Below are positions 53,601 to 64,000 of a DNA stretch of 64,000 nt, piece after piece. How positions within the stretch are numbered: position 1 is the stretch's first letter; each line of letters opens with the position of its first letter. The stretch spans positions 6,959,153-7,023,152 of the forward strand of contig JASKMD010000008.1 in the NCBI GenBank assembly GCA_030144725.1, in the 5' to 3' direction. This DNA is from Haematococcus lacustris. Lineage: Eukaryota > Chlorophyta > Chlorophyceae > Chlamydomonadales > Haematococcaceae. The notes beneath the pieces were generated by a model. The model searched no databases. It was not told where the DNA came from and saw nothing but the letters and a program-made list of their open reading frames with translations. The position numbers were made by a program, and so were the translations under genes.

Positions 53601-56600
53601 GCCCGACTTTCAGGCGGAGTGTCTCCCACCCACCACCCTTGCCTGCACCACCCCTACTGCACTGGCTCACCTGGCAGCGTGTAGACGGCGTGATACTTCA
53701 CTGGGCCAGCACGAGCGGAGCTTGCAGCCACCCCAGCCACCCCTAACCCTCCCAGCGGCAGGGTGATCTGCTCCAGGTACAGAGTCAGCCGGCACCACTT
53801 GCCACCAAACACACCCAGCAGCCCAGCCCCTGGACCCTGCCCTGCAGCGCTCCCCTGGTGCTCCTGCTCCTTGTCTCTGTTTAGCTCAAGCTGTGGTGCC
53901 TGGCTGTGTGACCCTTGTTCTTCCCTTCCTGCCCTAGCAATTGACATCAAGGGCAGCAAGGGCAGGAGGTGCGGGGGCAGCAGGTCGGCCAGGCCTGGCA
54001 CTTGGTGCAGTGGAGGTGGGGCAGACAGGCAGCGGTCCAGCTCCTGGCCGTCCACGTGGGTCAGGGCCAGGGACAACTGCACCGCGCCCACTGCCTCGCC
54101 CCTGGCTGACTTGACCACCACCCAGGTCTGAAGGCCCTGCGAGCAGGAGCCACCAGTGAGCTGTGCAGTAATAGCACACGTGTTAGCACGGTAAGGGAGG
54201 CGCATGGGCAAAACAGGGTCAACACTCATCACAGCCGCCCATCATACGACAACAAAGTCATACTTCATCACACATAGCACACCACCAGGGCCTGGCTATG
54301 CAGTCATTGCACCACCCATGCTCATGCGATTGAACTATCTCGTTTGTCTCCCCTTGAACAGCTGAGCCCCGACATGCGTGGCCTTGAGGCAAGCAAGCTA
54401 CCCCGCATGCCAGTGGCCATCACTAGCTGTTACTGAGCTGCTGCTGACACGCCTCGCTTCCCACCTGTGGGCGTGTCAAGAGCCTGCTCAGCGAGTAGCT
54501 GCCACTCCCCAGCAGTACGTCCCGTACCTCCGCTGCCGCCGCCCTGCCTCCTGCCTCCCCTGGCAACCCGGGTGCGGGCAGCACGCCCCTGCTGGCAGCC
54601 CTTTGCTGCGCTGCTAGAGCTGCCAGTGCACGGCTGGGGTGGTGCCACACCTCCAGGCACAAGGGGGAGGTGGCCAGGGCGACCAGGCTGGCAGGGTCCA
54701 ACCACAGTTCCACGTCAGCATGCCAGCTGTACTCGGGGCAGAAGGCTTGAGCCTGGGCACAGTGAAGGAGCAGGAGGCCGGGAGCAGCTCATCCTGACAT
54801 AACAGGCAGGCCAGGTTACTCATCTTACAGGAGTGATGGACACGAGTGATGGACACTAGACACCAGTCAAGCCAGGGGCAGGAAAGCATGCTGTTCAGCT
54901 GTTCAGCAAGGACTTTCACAGGTATGGCAGCGCAGCAGTGCAAAGTGGTGAGGCATGTGGCACTGCCTGGCTGATATGCAAGCATAGTCGTTGTCAGTGG
55001 TGAGCTGCTCAGCCTAGCCACCAAAACCAGGTCGTTGTGCTCCAACAGCCAACTAGCCATCATGCTTCGGGTGCAAGTCAGCCAGTGACTTCAGTCAGAT
55101 GTCACACCTGGAAGGGGGTGCGCAGGGGGCCGACATGCCTGGCCAGTTTCTCACTACCTGGGAAAAGTGACAATGTGACGTATGAGTGAGGGCCCAGCTG
55201 GTGTGCCCTGCCCAGCACTGAGCTGCCACCCCCCAGCCACGCCTGTGCCTCCTGCACCGCGGCCTGCAGCCCACATGCCCGAGCAATGTCCACTGACAGC
55301 CTAGCCAGCTTTGGCTGCAGCGGGGGAGAGGGAGCAGGGGCGGGAGCGCTGCTGCCAAGGGCAGGCCCCTCTGCCGCCCTGTCAAGGGCTGGCAGGGTGC
55401 CTGAGGGAGAGGAGGGCGGCTGCCACTGAGAGTCAGACGGACCCACAACCACGCGCTCGACCTGCAGCCTGACCTCCACCACTGGCACCACCGCCACCGC
55501 CTGGCCCTGCTGCTGCCTCTCTGCCTGTGGCCCCGCTGTTGACAGACCCTGAGCATGCTGCAGCTGCTCCAGCTGCTCCTGCTCTTGCTGTGCCATGATG
55601 TGCTCCACAGCGCCTGGGGCAAGGGCCAGAGGCAGGGTGTGCAGCGCAGGGGCCCCTGGCTCAAGGGCCAGCAGGGTGTGCAGGGGCAGCAGGCTGCGGC
55701 CCACACAGGTGTCGGGGCCACTGCTCCAGCGGTCCCACACCTGCGGGCAGCAGCAGCCAGCAGGGAGCAAGGCCATGAGCAGGGATGTGGCAGGGACGGG
55801 CTGTCAAGGCAGCTGCTGCAAGCACCAGGAGCCTGACCATGTTAGGGTGAGCCTCACTAGATGAGCCTGACCAGGTGCTGCTGCTTCCCTGGTGCATGCT
55901 GTATGCGGGGTACCCTCCGTTGAACAGTGCGACCAGGGCTGAGCTGCCTGACCTAGCAGTCCCTGCCCTGGCTGTAGGTGGTGGTGACACTGTCAGCCTT
56001 GGCTGGAGCTGAGGGGGAGCAGCACATGGGCTCTTGAGCAGCAGCCCGCCCCCAGCCCTGAAGGGGTCTGTGGGCTGTGGGTGAGAGGGGAAGGGGGAGG
56101 AGGACAGGGAGGGTGGAGGGTGGAGGGTGGAGGGTGGAGGGAGGAGGGTGGAGGGAGGAGGGTGGAGGGTGGAGGGTGGAGGGTGGGGGTGGAGGGTGGA
56201 GGCAGGAACTGAAGGGTGCAAGCCAGGGGTTAGAGTGCTCCAGTGATTTGCTGAGTTCTTAAAGGACTGTGGGAATGTTGCATGATGACGATGTCGGCAA
56301 TGATGATGCCGGCAATGATGATGGTGATGGTGATGGCGATGATGAGGATTGAGTTGGTGATGATGAGCATGCATCGCATGCCAGGATGGTGGTGGTGACT
56401 GGGCTTGCAGGTGGTGGTGTGAGGGTCATTTGACCCAGCCTGGCAGGCACTGGAGGCTAGGGTGTATGGGTGTCAGCATGCCAGGAAAGACACAGGTGGT
56501 TGCACAATAGGTAAGAGTGGCTGGGCTGGGCCAGAAATGCATCACCCCCCCACACCACTTGCAAGATGTCATTGCTGTAGCACAAGTAGTAAGACGTAGG

Positions 56601-59600
56601 GAGGAGGGGGTCCTGGGAGATGGCATTACAACGGCAGTACAAGGGCAGAGCGGGTGCGCACCTCAAAGACCAGCTGGGGGGCCAGCAGTTGCGCGTCAGA
56701 GGTTTGCAGCGATAGCAGCTCAGGGGTGGGCGACACCCCGGCCGGCAGCAGCAGGCAGTGGGTGGCTGTGGCGGCAAAGATGGGCGCATCAGATGGCGGC
56801 ACATCTTCTGTAAACAGAGCAGAGGCCTCACCTGCAGGCAGGCGAGACAGGGCTGAGCCACCTGCCACCACCCATCACAGCTGCCGCTGGGGCTACGATG
56901 CCCTTACCGCTTCACATTTGTGGGCTGGGGCTCACCACAACGCAGTGCTCCTTCCATCAAACCCTGCCATCTCATCTGAGCTGGGCTGTGGCCCACCGCC
57001 CGTCTCACATGGCTTGTCAGTGCGCCCTCTACGCTTGCCTTGAACAACCCCTGACGGCTATCTGAGCAGAGACACCTGCTTCCATGGCCATGGACAAGGC
57101 TATGCAACAGACCTGTACCGCCAAATGCTTCCCCCAGCGCAGCCCCGGTACGGCCAGGGCCCCTCCTGGCTGCCCACCTGGGTAGTAGTACTTTGCATAG
57201 CGGCTGCTGGGCACTGGCAGCCCCGCCGCCCCCAGCTGTGCCTCATCAGGCAAGCCCAGGGACCCGCACACAGTGACCCGCCAGGTGTGGCGGGTGAGCG
57301 GCACCGCACGCTGCAATGCCGCAGCCAGGTCCAGGCTGCCCACCCAGCCTCCGCCGGCCTGCAGCACGCCCATGACAGGGAAGGTGCCCCTGGCGTGCGC
57401 CCCTGCTGCCGTGCCTGCTGTGCCAGGGGTGAGGGAGAGGGGCACCTTAACTACCCCCACCAGCTCACCCTGCTCCAGGAGCAGCTCAGGGGGGTAGGGC
57501 AGGCCCCTCTCTGCCAGGCGCCTGGGGTGGGGCGGCAAGTGAGACTGTGGGTCGCTGCGGCTGCCACCAAGAGGTGAAGGAGGCTGTGCCAGCTGTGGGA
57601 ACTGCAGCTGTGTGGGTGTTTGAGTCAGGCTGTATACCTCAACCACCACAGTGGCTGGCGCCGCAGTCAGGGGCATGGCCGGCACTGCAGCTGGCAGGCA
57701 GCACCGCAGTGCTAGCTCCGGCGTGTTGCCTCCTGGTGAAGCTGCTGGCTGAGCAGGGAGGCACAGGAGCCTGCTCTGTTGGCGGGTGCAGCAAGAGGCA
57801 CGGAAGGTGAGGCCGACCCAGCTGCCTGCTTTGACCTGGTGCAGCTGCAGGCGCTGCACCTCCATCAGCACAGCAGCACCCTGCTCTGCCTCCTCGGCTT
57901 CTGCCTGCAGGTCCTCGGACTGCTGGCCTGGAGATGCAGGCGAGCTATGCGGCTCTCCGCTAGAGGTCAAGCCTGGCCAAGGCACTGCCTCCCTCATCTC
58001 CTGCTGGCCAGTGGAGCCCTCAGCCAAGTCCTGGCTCGAGATGGCAGCCGCCTCTTGCGGGATACCCTGTCCATTCTGCCTAAGCTGCAAGAGGGGCCCC
58101 TGCCCAGGGGACCGCCCAGCTGTTTGTCTGCCGAGCTGCTGCTGCACTGACCGCTCAGGGTCGCTCTCAGGGTCGCTCAGCCAGCCGTCCTGCCCCTGCT
58201 CCGGCCTGACCGGCGTGCGCTGCTTGCCACCTTCCAACTGTCTGCCAGCTGTCCTGCCAAAGAATAGCTGCTTCAGCAGCTGGTCCTCCACAAACCCTGC
58301 AGCGTCGTCGCCCTCGTCGTCCCACCCCTCCTGTCCCCTGCTGTCACTCTGTACAGGACTGGACTGCCCTGACCTGCCTGTGTCTTGGTCCTTACGCAGC
58401 AGGTCGCTCCCAGCCATGCTGACCAGCAGCTGGTCCAGAGCCTTGCGCTGAGCCCTTGCCCTCACGGAGGGCGAGCCACCTTGCCTGCCCTGCCCATGCA
58501 GCAGGCCTGGCGCGGCAAGGGGTGGCCCAGGAAGCTGCCCTGCAACCCCTGCCGACTCGTCAGCTGTGGTGGTAAAGGGAGATGCTCTAGGCTTGCCTGG
58601 GAACCATGCTTGGCTGCTGGGCCCGGCATCCAGGAGCTGTTGGCTAGGAGCCGGCAGCCCTGATATGGCTGCGCCCAGCTTCCTCTGCAGCTCCCGGGCC
58701 TTGTCTATCAACTGCTGCTTCACAGTGAGGTTCAGGGGCAGTGTCAGGGCAGGGGCCGGCCCGTCACCAGCAGCGCTGGGATCAACCAGGCTGGTAGTGG
58801 CACGCCGACCAGTGGGCTCTGACACCTGCATGCGGACTGCAGCTGAGCTGGCAGAGGTCAGGCGCACTGGGGCTGCTGCAGCCAGCAGGGTGGCGGCGGC
58901 AGGCTGCCCTCCAGCTGCACGCAGCTGCTTGAAGTGAGGCATCACAGGGGCTGCTGCTGGAGCTGGGACTAGGGATGAGACTGGGGCGGGTTGAGGCTCC
59001 TGCTCATTAGCCAGGAAGGTGCCAGTGGCGGCAGCATCCAACGTGGAGGCAAGGTTCTGCGCAATCATCCGCTTCCCCGCTGGCAGCGCAGGTGGAGCGG
59101 GGATGCCGTGGCCAGCCCGAGCAGCACGTGCCATGCGCAGCTTCAAGCGCTGCAGAGCACTGAGGCGTCGGCATTCAGTGCTGCTGACTGCCTCCAGGCC
59201 GTCACTGCTTCTGGCTGCAGTGAGGGCCGGCTCATGTGCTGGGTTTGACCTGTGCCTGGCACTCTGAGGGGTGGAATGGCCCGCCACGCCCCACTCCCTC
59301 AATACCTTCAGCAGGGTGATGATGTCCTGTTCCAGCAGTGTGATAGGGGAGCAGGCAGCCAGCATCTGTGTGAGGAGGCATGTGTGTGAGAAGCAGCTCG
59401 CACTGCGGGTTGCAAAGCGGGTGAGCTCAGTCGTGTCCTGGCTGTGCTGCTGGCCATGTATTGCATGCAAGGAGAAGACCTGGTGCTTTCGCTGCTGCCC
59501 TAGCTTGCTCATTGGCTAATGCGTTGCTGGTGGGCGGTGTTCTGTCCACACCCACCTGCAGGCTAGCACTGCCAACAGGTCCCTCTGACATGTGCAGCAG

Positions 59601-61210
59601 CAGGACCGCAAAGTAACGCAGCTGCTGCAACTCCAGGCCAGGCACACTGGCGTGTAGCCAGGTGGTCTGCAGCACACAGTGCGCAGTAGACAAGGAGTGT
59701 ATAGTGTTGTATAGTATTAAATGTATAGTACCTAGAGTACATACTATAAACAGAGATACAGCAGATACAGGGAGTGCATAGTTTGCACGGAGGCATGCGC
59801 CACCTGCAATGCTGCTGGCAGAGGAGCTCATGCGGATGCCGCTGCCTTGCCACGCCTTGCCAGCACCCCAGCCTGCATGGAGGTGGGGCTGCCTCACCAG
59901 CTGTTGCACTGCCATGACGCCCTGGGCTCCCCCGTGCCGTGCACTGCGCATGGCCTGCCGCAGCAGCGTGCTGCGCTGCTCCAGGCCCAGCACCAGGGGC
60001 TGCAGGCTGGGCAGGACCTGCGCCAGGTGGCCATGCCTCAGCCTGAGCCCAACCTCCTGGGACTGCCTGCAACAGGTACCCAGCACTGGGGAGCTTGCCT
60101 GCCATTCTTGCCCAGACACTAGCCATCACAGTAGTCAACCCGGTCATGGCTGTGTTGCCAACCTGGCTGCTGGTGTGCTTCATGGTGTGCTTTGTGAGCA
60201 GCAACCCATGGCTTGCTTGGGGTGGTCCCACAACACACCGCACTGCGAGCAGCAGCTCGTCCAGAGAGTAGCTTAGGTTGCATGCGGGGTCTAGCACAGA
60301 CACGAGGAAGATGGCTTGCTCCTCAGTTACAGGGTATGGGAAGACCCTGCAGCAGCAGGCTCAGGGTGAATGTGATGCGGCAGGGGATGTTCTGCCTGAA
60401 CTATTTGCAGTTGCTCAACAGCTCGAATCTCCTTGCCTGGGAGCTTTAACTCGTCTTACCTGTGGTTTTGTAATAGTCGTACCAGGCTTGGGACATTGCT
60501 GTGGCTACGTCCTCCACCTTCCCAAATTTTGTAAACAGTGACAAAGGTTTGAAAACTCCTGCCCACAACAACAGTGATGGCATTGATTGCATGTATTGCG
60601 TGCATGCAGGCTGCAAGCAGACGACTGTCCTCATCCCTACTCAGATGTAGGGACCTACTGACCTTTGTATGCAGCTATGGAGCAGCTCAAATAGATCCAG
60701 CTGATCCACAGCATTGCCAATTGTTGCGGCAGATGGAAGCGGTGGCCCCACAGCTTCATGCAGCTCAAAGGAAGAGGCTGCACCCGTGTAGAAGTGCACA
60801 CTAAGATGCACATCCAGACTGCCAGCCCGCTGCTGTGGGACGCCATGCTTGCTAACAGGAAAGGTGCCGTTGACAGGCTGGGAGGTGTCTAACTGCACGA
60901 TGTCAACCGTGGCGGTGCCCAGAGTTGTGCTCCCGCACTTGATGTCCAAGGTCAATACTTGGGCATCACGGAAGTAGCGCACAAGATGGCGAGGGCCGCA
61001 GCACACAGGATATGATATGGACTCTGCTTTGTTCTCCCCGCTAAGTTTTACCTCCGCTGCACTGGCCGGCTGACCCCACCATCGCGGGGCTACAACAACC
61101 TCGACTGCCCTGGTGTTGGTGAGCTTAACGGAGCTCAGCTCGCACACCACAGCGCCCTTAGGGACACCCTTGACACCTGGTGGAAGCGATAGGAGGCCAT
61201 CATTCTCCAT
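50613..61210 (-). CDS. C2CD3: C2CD3, centriole distal-end C2-domain protein
   Basis: C2CD3 is needed for centriole elongation and distal appendage/basal body assembly. Fourteen exons with matching phases: 60663-61210, 60460-60558, 60239-60346, 59898-60066, 59556-59666, 57178-59365, 56662-56831, 55108-55740, 54465-54752, 53671-54160, 52961-53327, 51633-52802, 50745-51477, 50613-50681; 2380 aa, close to the animal protein (about 2350). The N-terminus has SLPPGVKG, APRWWGQ, YPVCCGPRHLVRYFRDAQVL, the characteristic C2CD3 N-terminal C2. Later C2 pieces: WRVTVCGSLGLPDEAQ; LVFEVWDRW; LSVDIARACGLQAAVQEAQ with GPHSYVTLSLF; FCPEYSWHADVELWL with LCLEVWHH; DPLKIVVW. Long disordered Gln/Pro-rich linkers fill the 59365-57178 and 52802-50745 exons. 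ATG at 61208-61210. A flagellate lifestyle is implied. Confidence 0.82.
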
Positions 61211-61662
61211 CACCAGTAGCTATGCAGCGCACCCGCCAGTTCATGAGGAGCCGCTGGTCAAACTAAAAGTCGCTGGTCAAACGCATCGCCACAACTCACT
61301 AGCTGCTCCGCTCTTCAAGCAATCAACTATTTAAGGCCGAGCATACCAAAATGCTGCTTATGTACACATATTGATCGTCGATTAGGCGGGCGCATTGCGC
61401 GCTGTGTCGTCGTCGACATCACAGTTCTGCTGCTGCTGCTAGCGTTTTCATGTTCCCGACCTCGCGAACGAATGGCACCAAGGCCAGCAAAACTGCCGCC
61501 TAGGTCGGTCCTGCACCAAGTTCTGCACAAAACTGCAACTGCCCGACACCCCCGCCCCGAGCATAATGCCAGACAATGTCATACGCCCGGCCATCGCAAA
61601 ACGCCATAGCCTACGCAGGGCGGCGGCAGCTGCCGGACACCGTGTCCAGATGAGTTACACGG

Positions 61663-64000
61663 TTAGGCCAGTGTGGGCCCGTTCTTGAGGTACTGCTGAC
61701 CGTCCACGACCTTGATGTAGTTGATTTTGTCCCCCACTTTCATAAAGCCCAGGTTGTCCTGGCCATTGGTAACGTATCCAAACACCGAGAAGCGGCCGTC
61801 TAGCAAGTTGGCACCCACTGGGGTCAGCTCGCTGTCCTTCAGCAGGAAGAACACCTGGGCAGCAAGGGCAGGCCGAGGGGGAGCTGGTGGGCAGGGCTGA
61901 CTGTAGCCTGGTAGCTTAGGGCTTGCTGTAGCCTGGTAGCTTAGGCGCCAAACCCCGACCCACCCGCTTGCCCTAGCCCACCTGGCTTGATGCTGAGTTG
62001 TTGTCAAACTCGTTACGCGCCCAGGCCAGCGTGCCAAAGGCATTAAAAGGCAGCACCGGCTGGTCGTTTGCCCGACCCAGGTCCTCCAGGGAAAACTCGT
62101 AGATGGGGGCGGCATCCCCCTGCACCCTGATCTCTATGGGGATCCTGCACCCAGAGAGAAAGGCAGGGAGGCAGGGCAGACAGGCGCCACATAGTAAGGG
62201 TGAAAGGGAGACGTTGCGCTCACACCTGACCCTCATCCACAGCCCCGCTTGCACCCTGGTCTCTACTCCCTCTCCTGCCCCCCACCCTCTCACCTAACCC
62301 ATGTCACCCCCTGCCTGCCTTCCTAATCTCCCTGCCTTCCCAACCTCCCTGCCTCCCCCTGCACTCTGCCTGGGTGCAAGCCCTAGTCTCCCCCCCACCC
62401 CCACCCCTGCCTCCCCCCCACCCCCACCCCTGCCTCCCCCCCACCCCCCTGTGCCTGGGCCCGTGCCCCGGTCTCTCTGACCTGCGTATCTTGCCTGTGG
62501 CGGGGTCCACGAAGCCGTCCTCTGGCCCCTCAGGGTCGCCTGTCTGCACCACAAAGCCGTCGCTGCGCTGCACGTCCATGCCGTCGTAGAACTTGCGCAG
62601 CACCAGGTCCATGAAGCTGCCGGCGCTCACGGGAGCGTTCAGGCCATCCAGCACCACTGTCATCAGCACGGTGGCGGGCTTGCCCTCAGGCGTCTCATTC
62701 AATGTCACACTCATCTCTAGAGTGGCCCGGCCCTGTGCAAGGGAGGGAGGGAGGGAGGGGCAGGGAGGAGAGGGGCAGGTGAGGGGGGCTGGGGGGGGGC
62801 AGTGAGGGGTGCCGGGTGATGCTTGGCTGAAGGGAGGGGAAAGGAAGGGAGGGATCGAGGTAGGAGGCACACAAGTGGAGAAGGAGGGGGAAGAGGGGGA
62901 GGGGAACAAGGAGGGTTGGGGATGGGGGGAGGGGAAGAGGAAGAGGAAACCCCAAGGCCTTACCAGCAGCTGTGGCATATCCTTGTACTCCGCAGGCACT
63001 TCAAAGGGGAAGCCCTTCACCATGGCCTCCTCAATGGTGCTGACGTAGGTCAGGGCCTCACGCTGCTTGATGGGCACCTGGGCAGGGGAGGAGGTCAAGA
63101 GGGTGGTGCTGAGAGCCAAGCACGTCAAGCATGCAGTCGGGCATCATGCGGGTGTTCAAGGGGCTGCAGGGGAGGGGGAGAGGGGTGTCCAGGGTGAGTA
63201 GGGGAGTGAGGTGGTTTGTTTGGTGGTTGGGCTGGTGTGTGGTGGACGCACTGCTTGCTTGTCTTTGGCTTCCACAATGGAGGCAAACTCGGCGAGAGAC
63301 TGGTCCAGCTGCTGCAGGGCAGCCACTCCCTCGGCCTGCACCAGCAGAGAGGCCCAGGGGGAGCACCAGGTTCGACTTGGCTCACCCACTGCCTAGTTTC
63401 CAGCGCAAAGTGACACGCCGCAGGGTCAAACCCTCAGGGTCAGAGCTCAGGTCCAGGGCCATAGCTCAGGGACGTGAGCATCCAGGTCAGGTCAGGTCAG
63501 GTCAGGTCAGGTCAGGTCAGGTCAGGTCAGGTCAGGTCAGGTCAGGTCAGGTCAGGTCAGGTCAGGTCAGGTCAGGTCAGGTCAGGTCAGGTCAGGTCAA
63601 GGCAGGGAAAAGGCGCAGGCTGCAGCTCAGCGGAGGAGGAGCAGGGGATCCAGGGCTGTTCACCTTCTTGTCTGGTGCAAAGTCTGCAATGATGGCGTCC
63701 TTCTTGCTGTTCAGGGTGCCCTGGGCGCTGCGCACTGCCTACAGAGCAGGCCAGAGCAGGCAGGCTGTTGGGCGGGAGGCAGGCAGGTGCAGGCTCCACC
63801 CTCTGACCCCAGCTGGGACATCCTAGGTCGAGCATCTGGTCAGCCAGCCCTTACAGCTGCTACCATGCTGCCATAACTGCATATGCATCTTCCACATCTC
63901 CCCTGCCTGCACACCTCCCCACCATACTAACCTTGGCCTGCCTGCCTGCCCCCTCACCCCTCCCTCCCTCCCCCTCTGCCTGCCAGCCCACACTGCCTGC
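61663..64000 (-). CDS. CYP38: Thylakoid-lumen cyclophilin CYP38/TLP40 type, 3' part
   Basis: CYP38/TLP40 is a lumenal immunophilin required for photosystem II assembly and repair. Visible exons: 63664-63738, 63252-63335, 62964-63077, 62482-62732, 61982-62144, 61663-61854; the 5' end lies beyond 64000. Phases are consistent, though a short exon between 63252 and 63077 cannot be excluded. Helical region: GTLNSKKDAIIADFAPDKK, LDQSLAEFASIVEAKD, EALTYVSTIEEAMVKGFPFE. Cyclophilin domain: LDGLNAPVSAGSFMDLV, FYDGMDVQRSDGFVVQTGDP, LPFNAFGTLAWARNEFDNN, VFFLLKDSELTP, LDGRFSVFGYVT. The family's isomerase activity is weak or disputed. Confidence 0.9.
63483..63599. repeat. (GGTCA)n in CYP38 intron
   Basis: About 23 pentamers between the exons at 63335 and 63664. 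Confidence 0.96.

Noticed and set aside
55155..55160. Alternative C2CD3 donor at about 55157
   Set aside because: It breaks phase with the next exon; the donor at 55107 joins the TPFQ and AQAFCPEYSW segments in frame.

Overview
The window looks like nuclear DNA of a flagellated green alga (Chlorophyta, volvocalean type; Haematococcus or a close relative is my guess). The clues are GC-rich genes cut into many short exons, introns packed with G/C-rich and CAG micro- and minisatellites, a chloroplast lumen cyclophilin, a centriole/basal-body protein, a RandI/Dualen-type non-LTR retrotransposon (a family described from Chlamydomonas) and a Fanzor/TnpB-like exon. No rRNA, tRNA or CRISPR array was recognised.

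Layout. (1) 1-2693, minus: 5' part of a MATE transporter gene. (2) 3297-3489: last exon of a Fanzor/TnpB-like nuclease, cut off upstream by transposons. (3) 3528-31673: nested transposons. Two inverted copies of an unclassified DNA transposon, here called element X (3528-9382 and 18975-31673), bracket a PIF/Harbinger element (9619-18930). Two copies of a microsatellite-filled TIR element with palindromic arrays sit inside these (4164-8558 and 11567-18074). A near-complete 11.4-kb non-LTR retrotransposon (19081-30469) sits inside the right element X. (4) 31674-35839: intergenic DNA with a TAA-flanked MITE, a hAT derivative and degenerate Harbinger-like sequence. (5) 35840-61210: three host genes: RUS/DUF647 (plus), proline iminopeptidase-like hydrolase (minus) and C2CD3 (minus). 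(6) 61663-64000, minus: 3' part of a CYP38/TLP40-type cyclophilin.

The host gene models were assembled by hand from splice sites. Codon phase closes across all 14 exons of the hydrolase (459 aa) and all 14 of C2CD3 (2380 aa). The RUS model (7 exons, 534 aa) closes only if one base is dropped from a C6 run.

The most unusual system is the retrotransposon. It encodes an APE-type endonuclease, reverse transcriptase, PHD-like finger, RNase H and a CCHC plus restriction-like endonuclease. A separate ORF1 holds a ten-copy peptide repeat, a 2A ribosome-skipping motif and a Josephin-like cysteine-protease region. ORF1 and ORF2 share a reading frame and are separated by one TAA. Target-site duplications and a paralogous empty site define the insertion to the base. 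Second in interest are the 18-bp arrays of the perfect palindrome CTACAGTACTGTAG, which lie near both ends of the TIR element and expand inside it.
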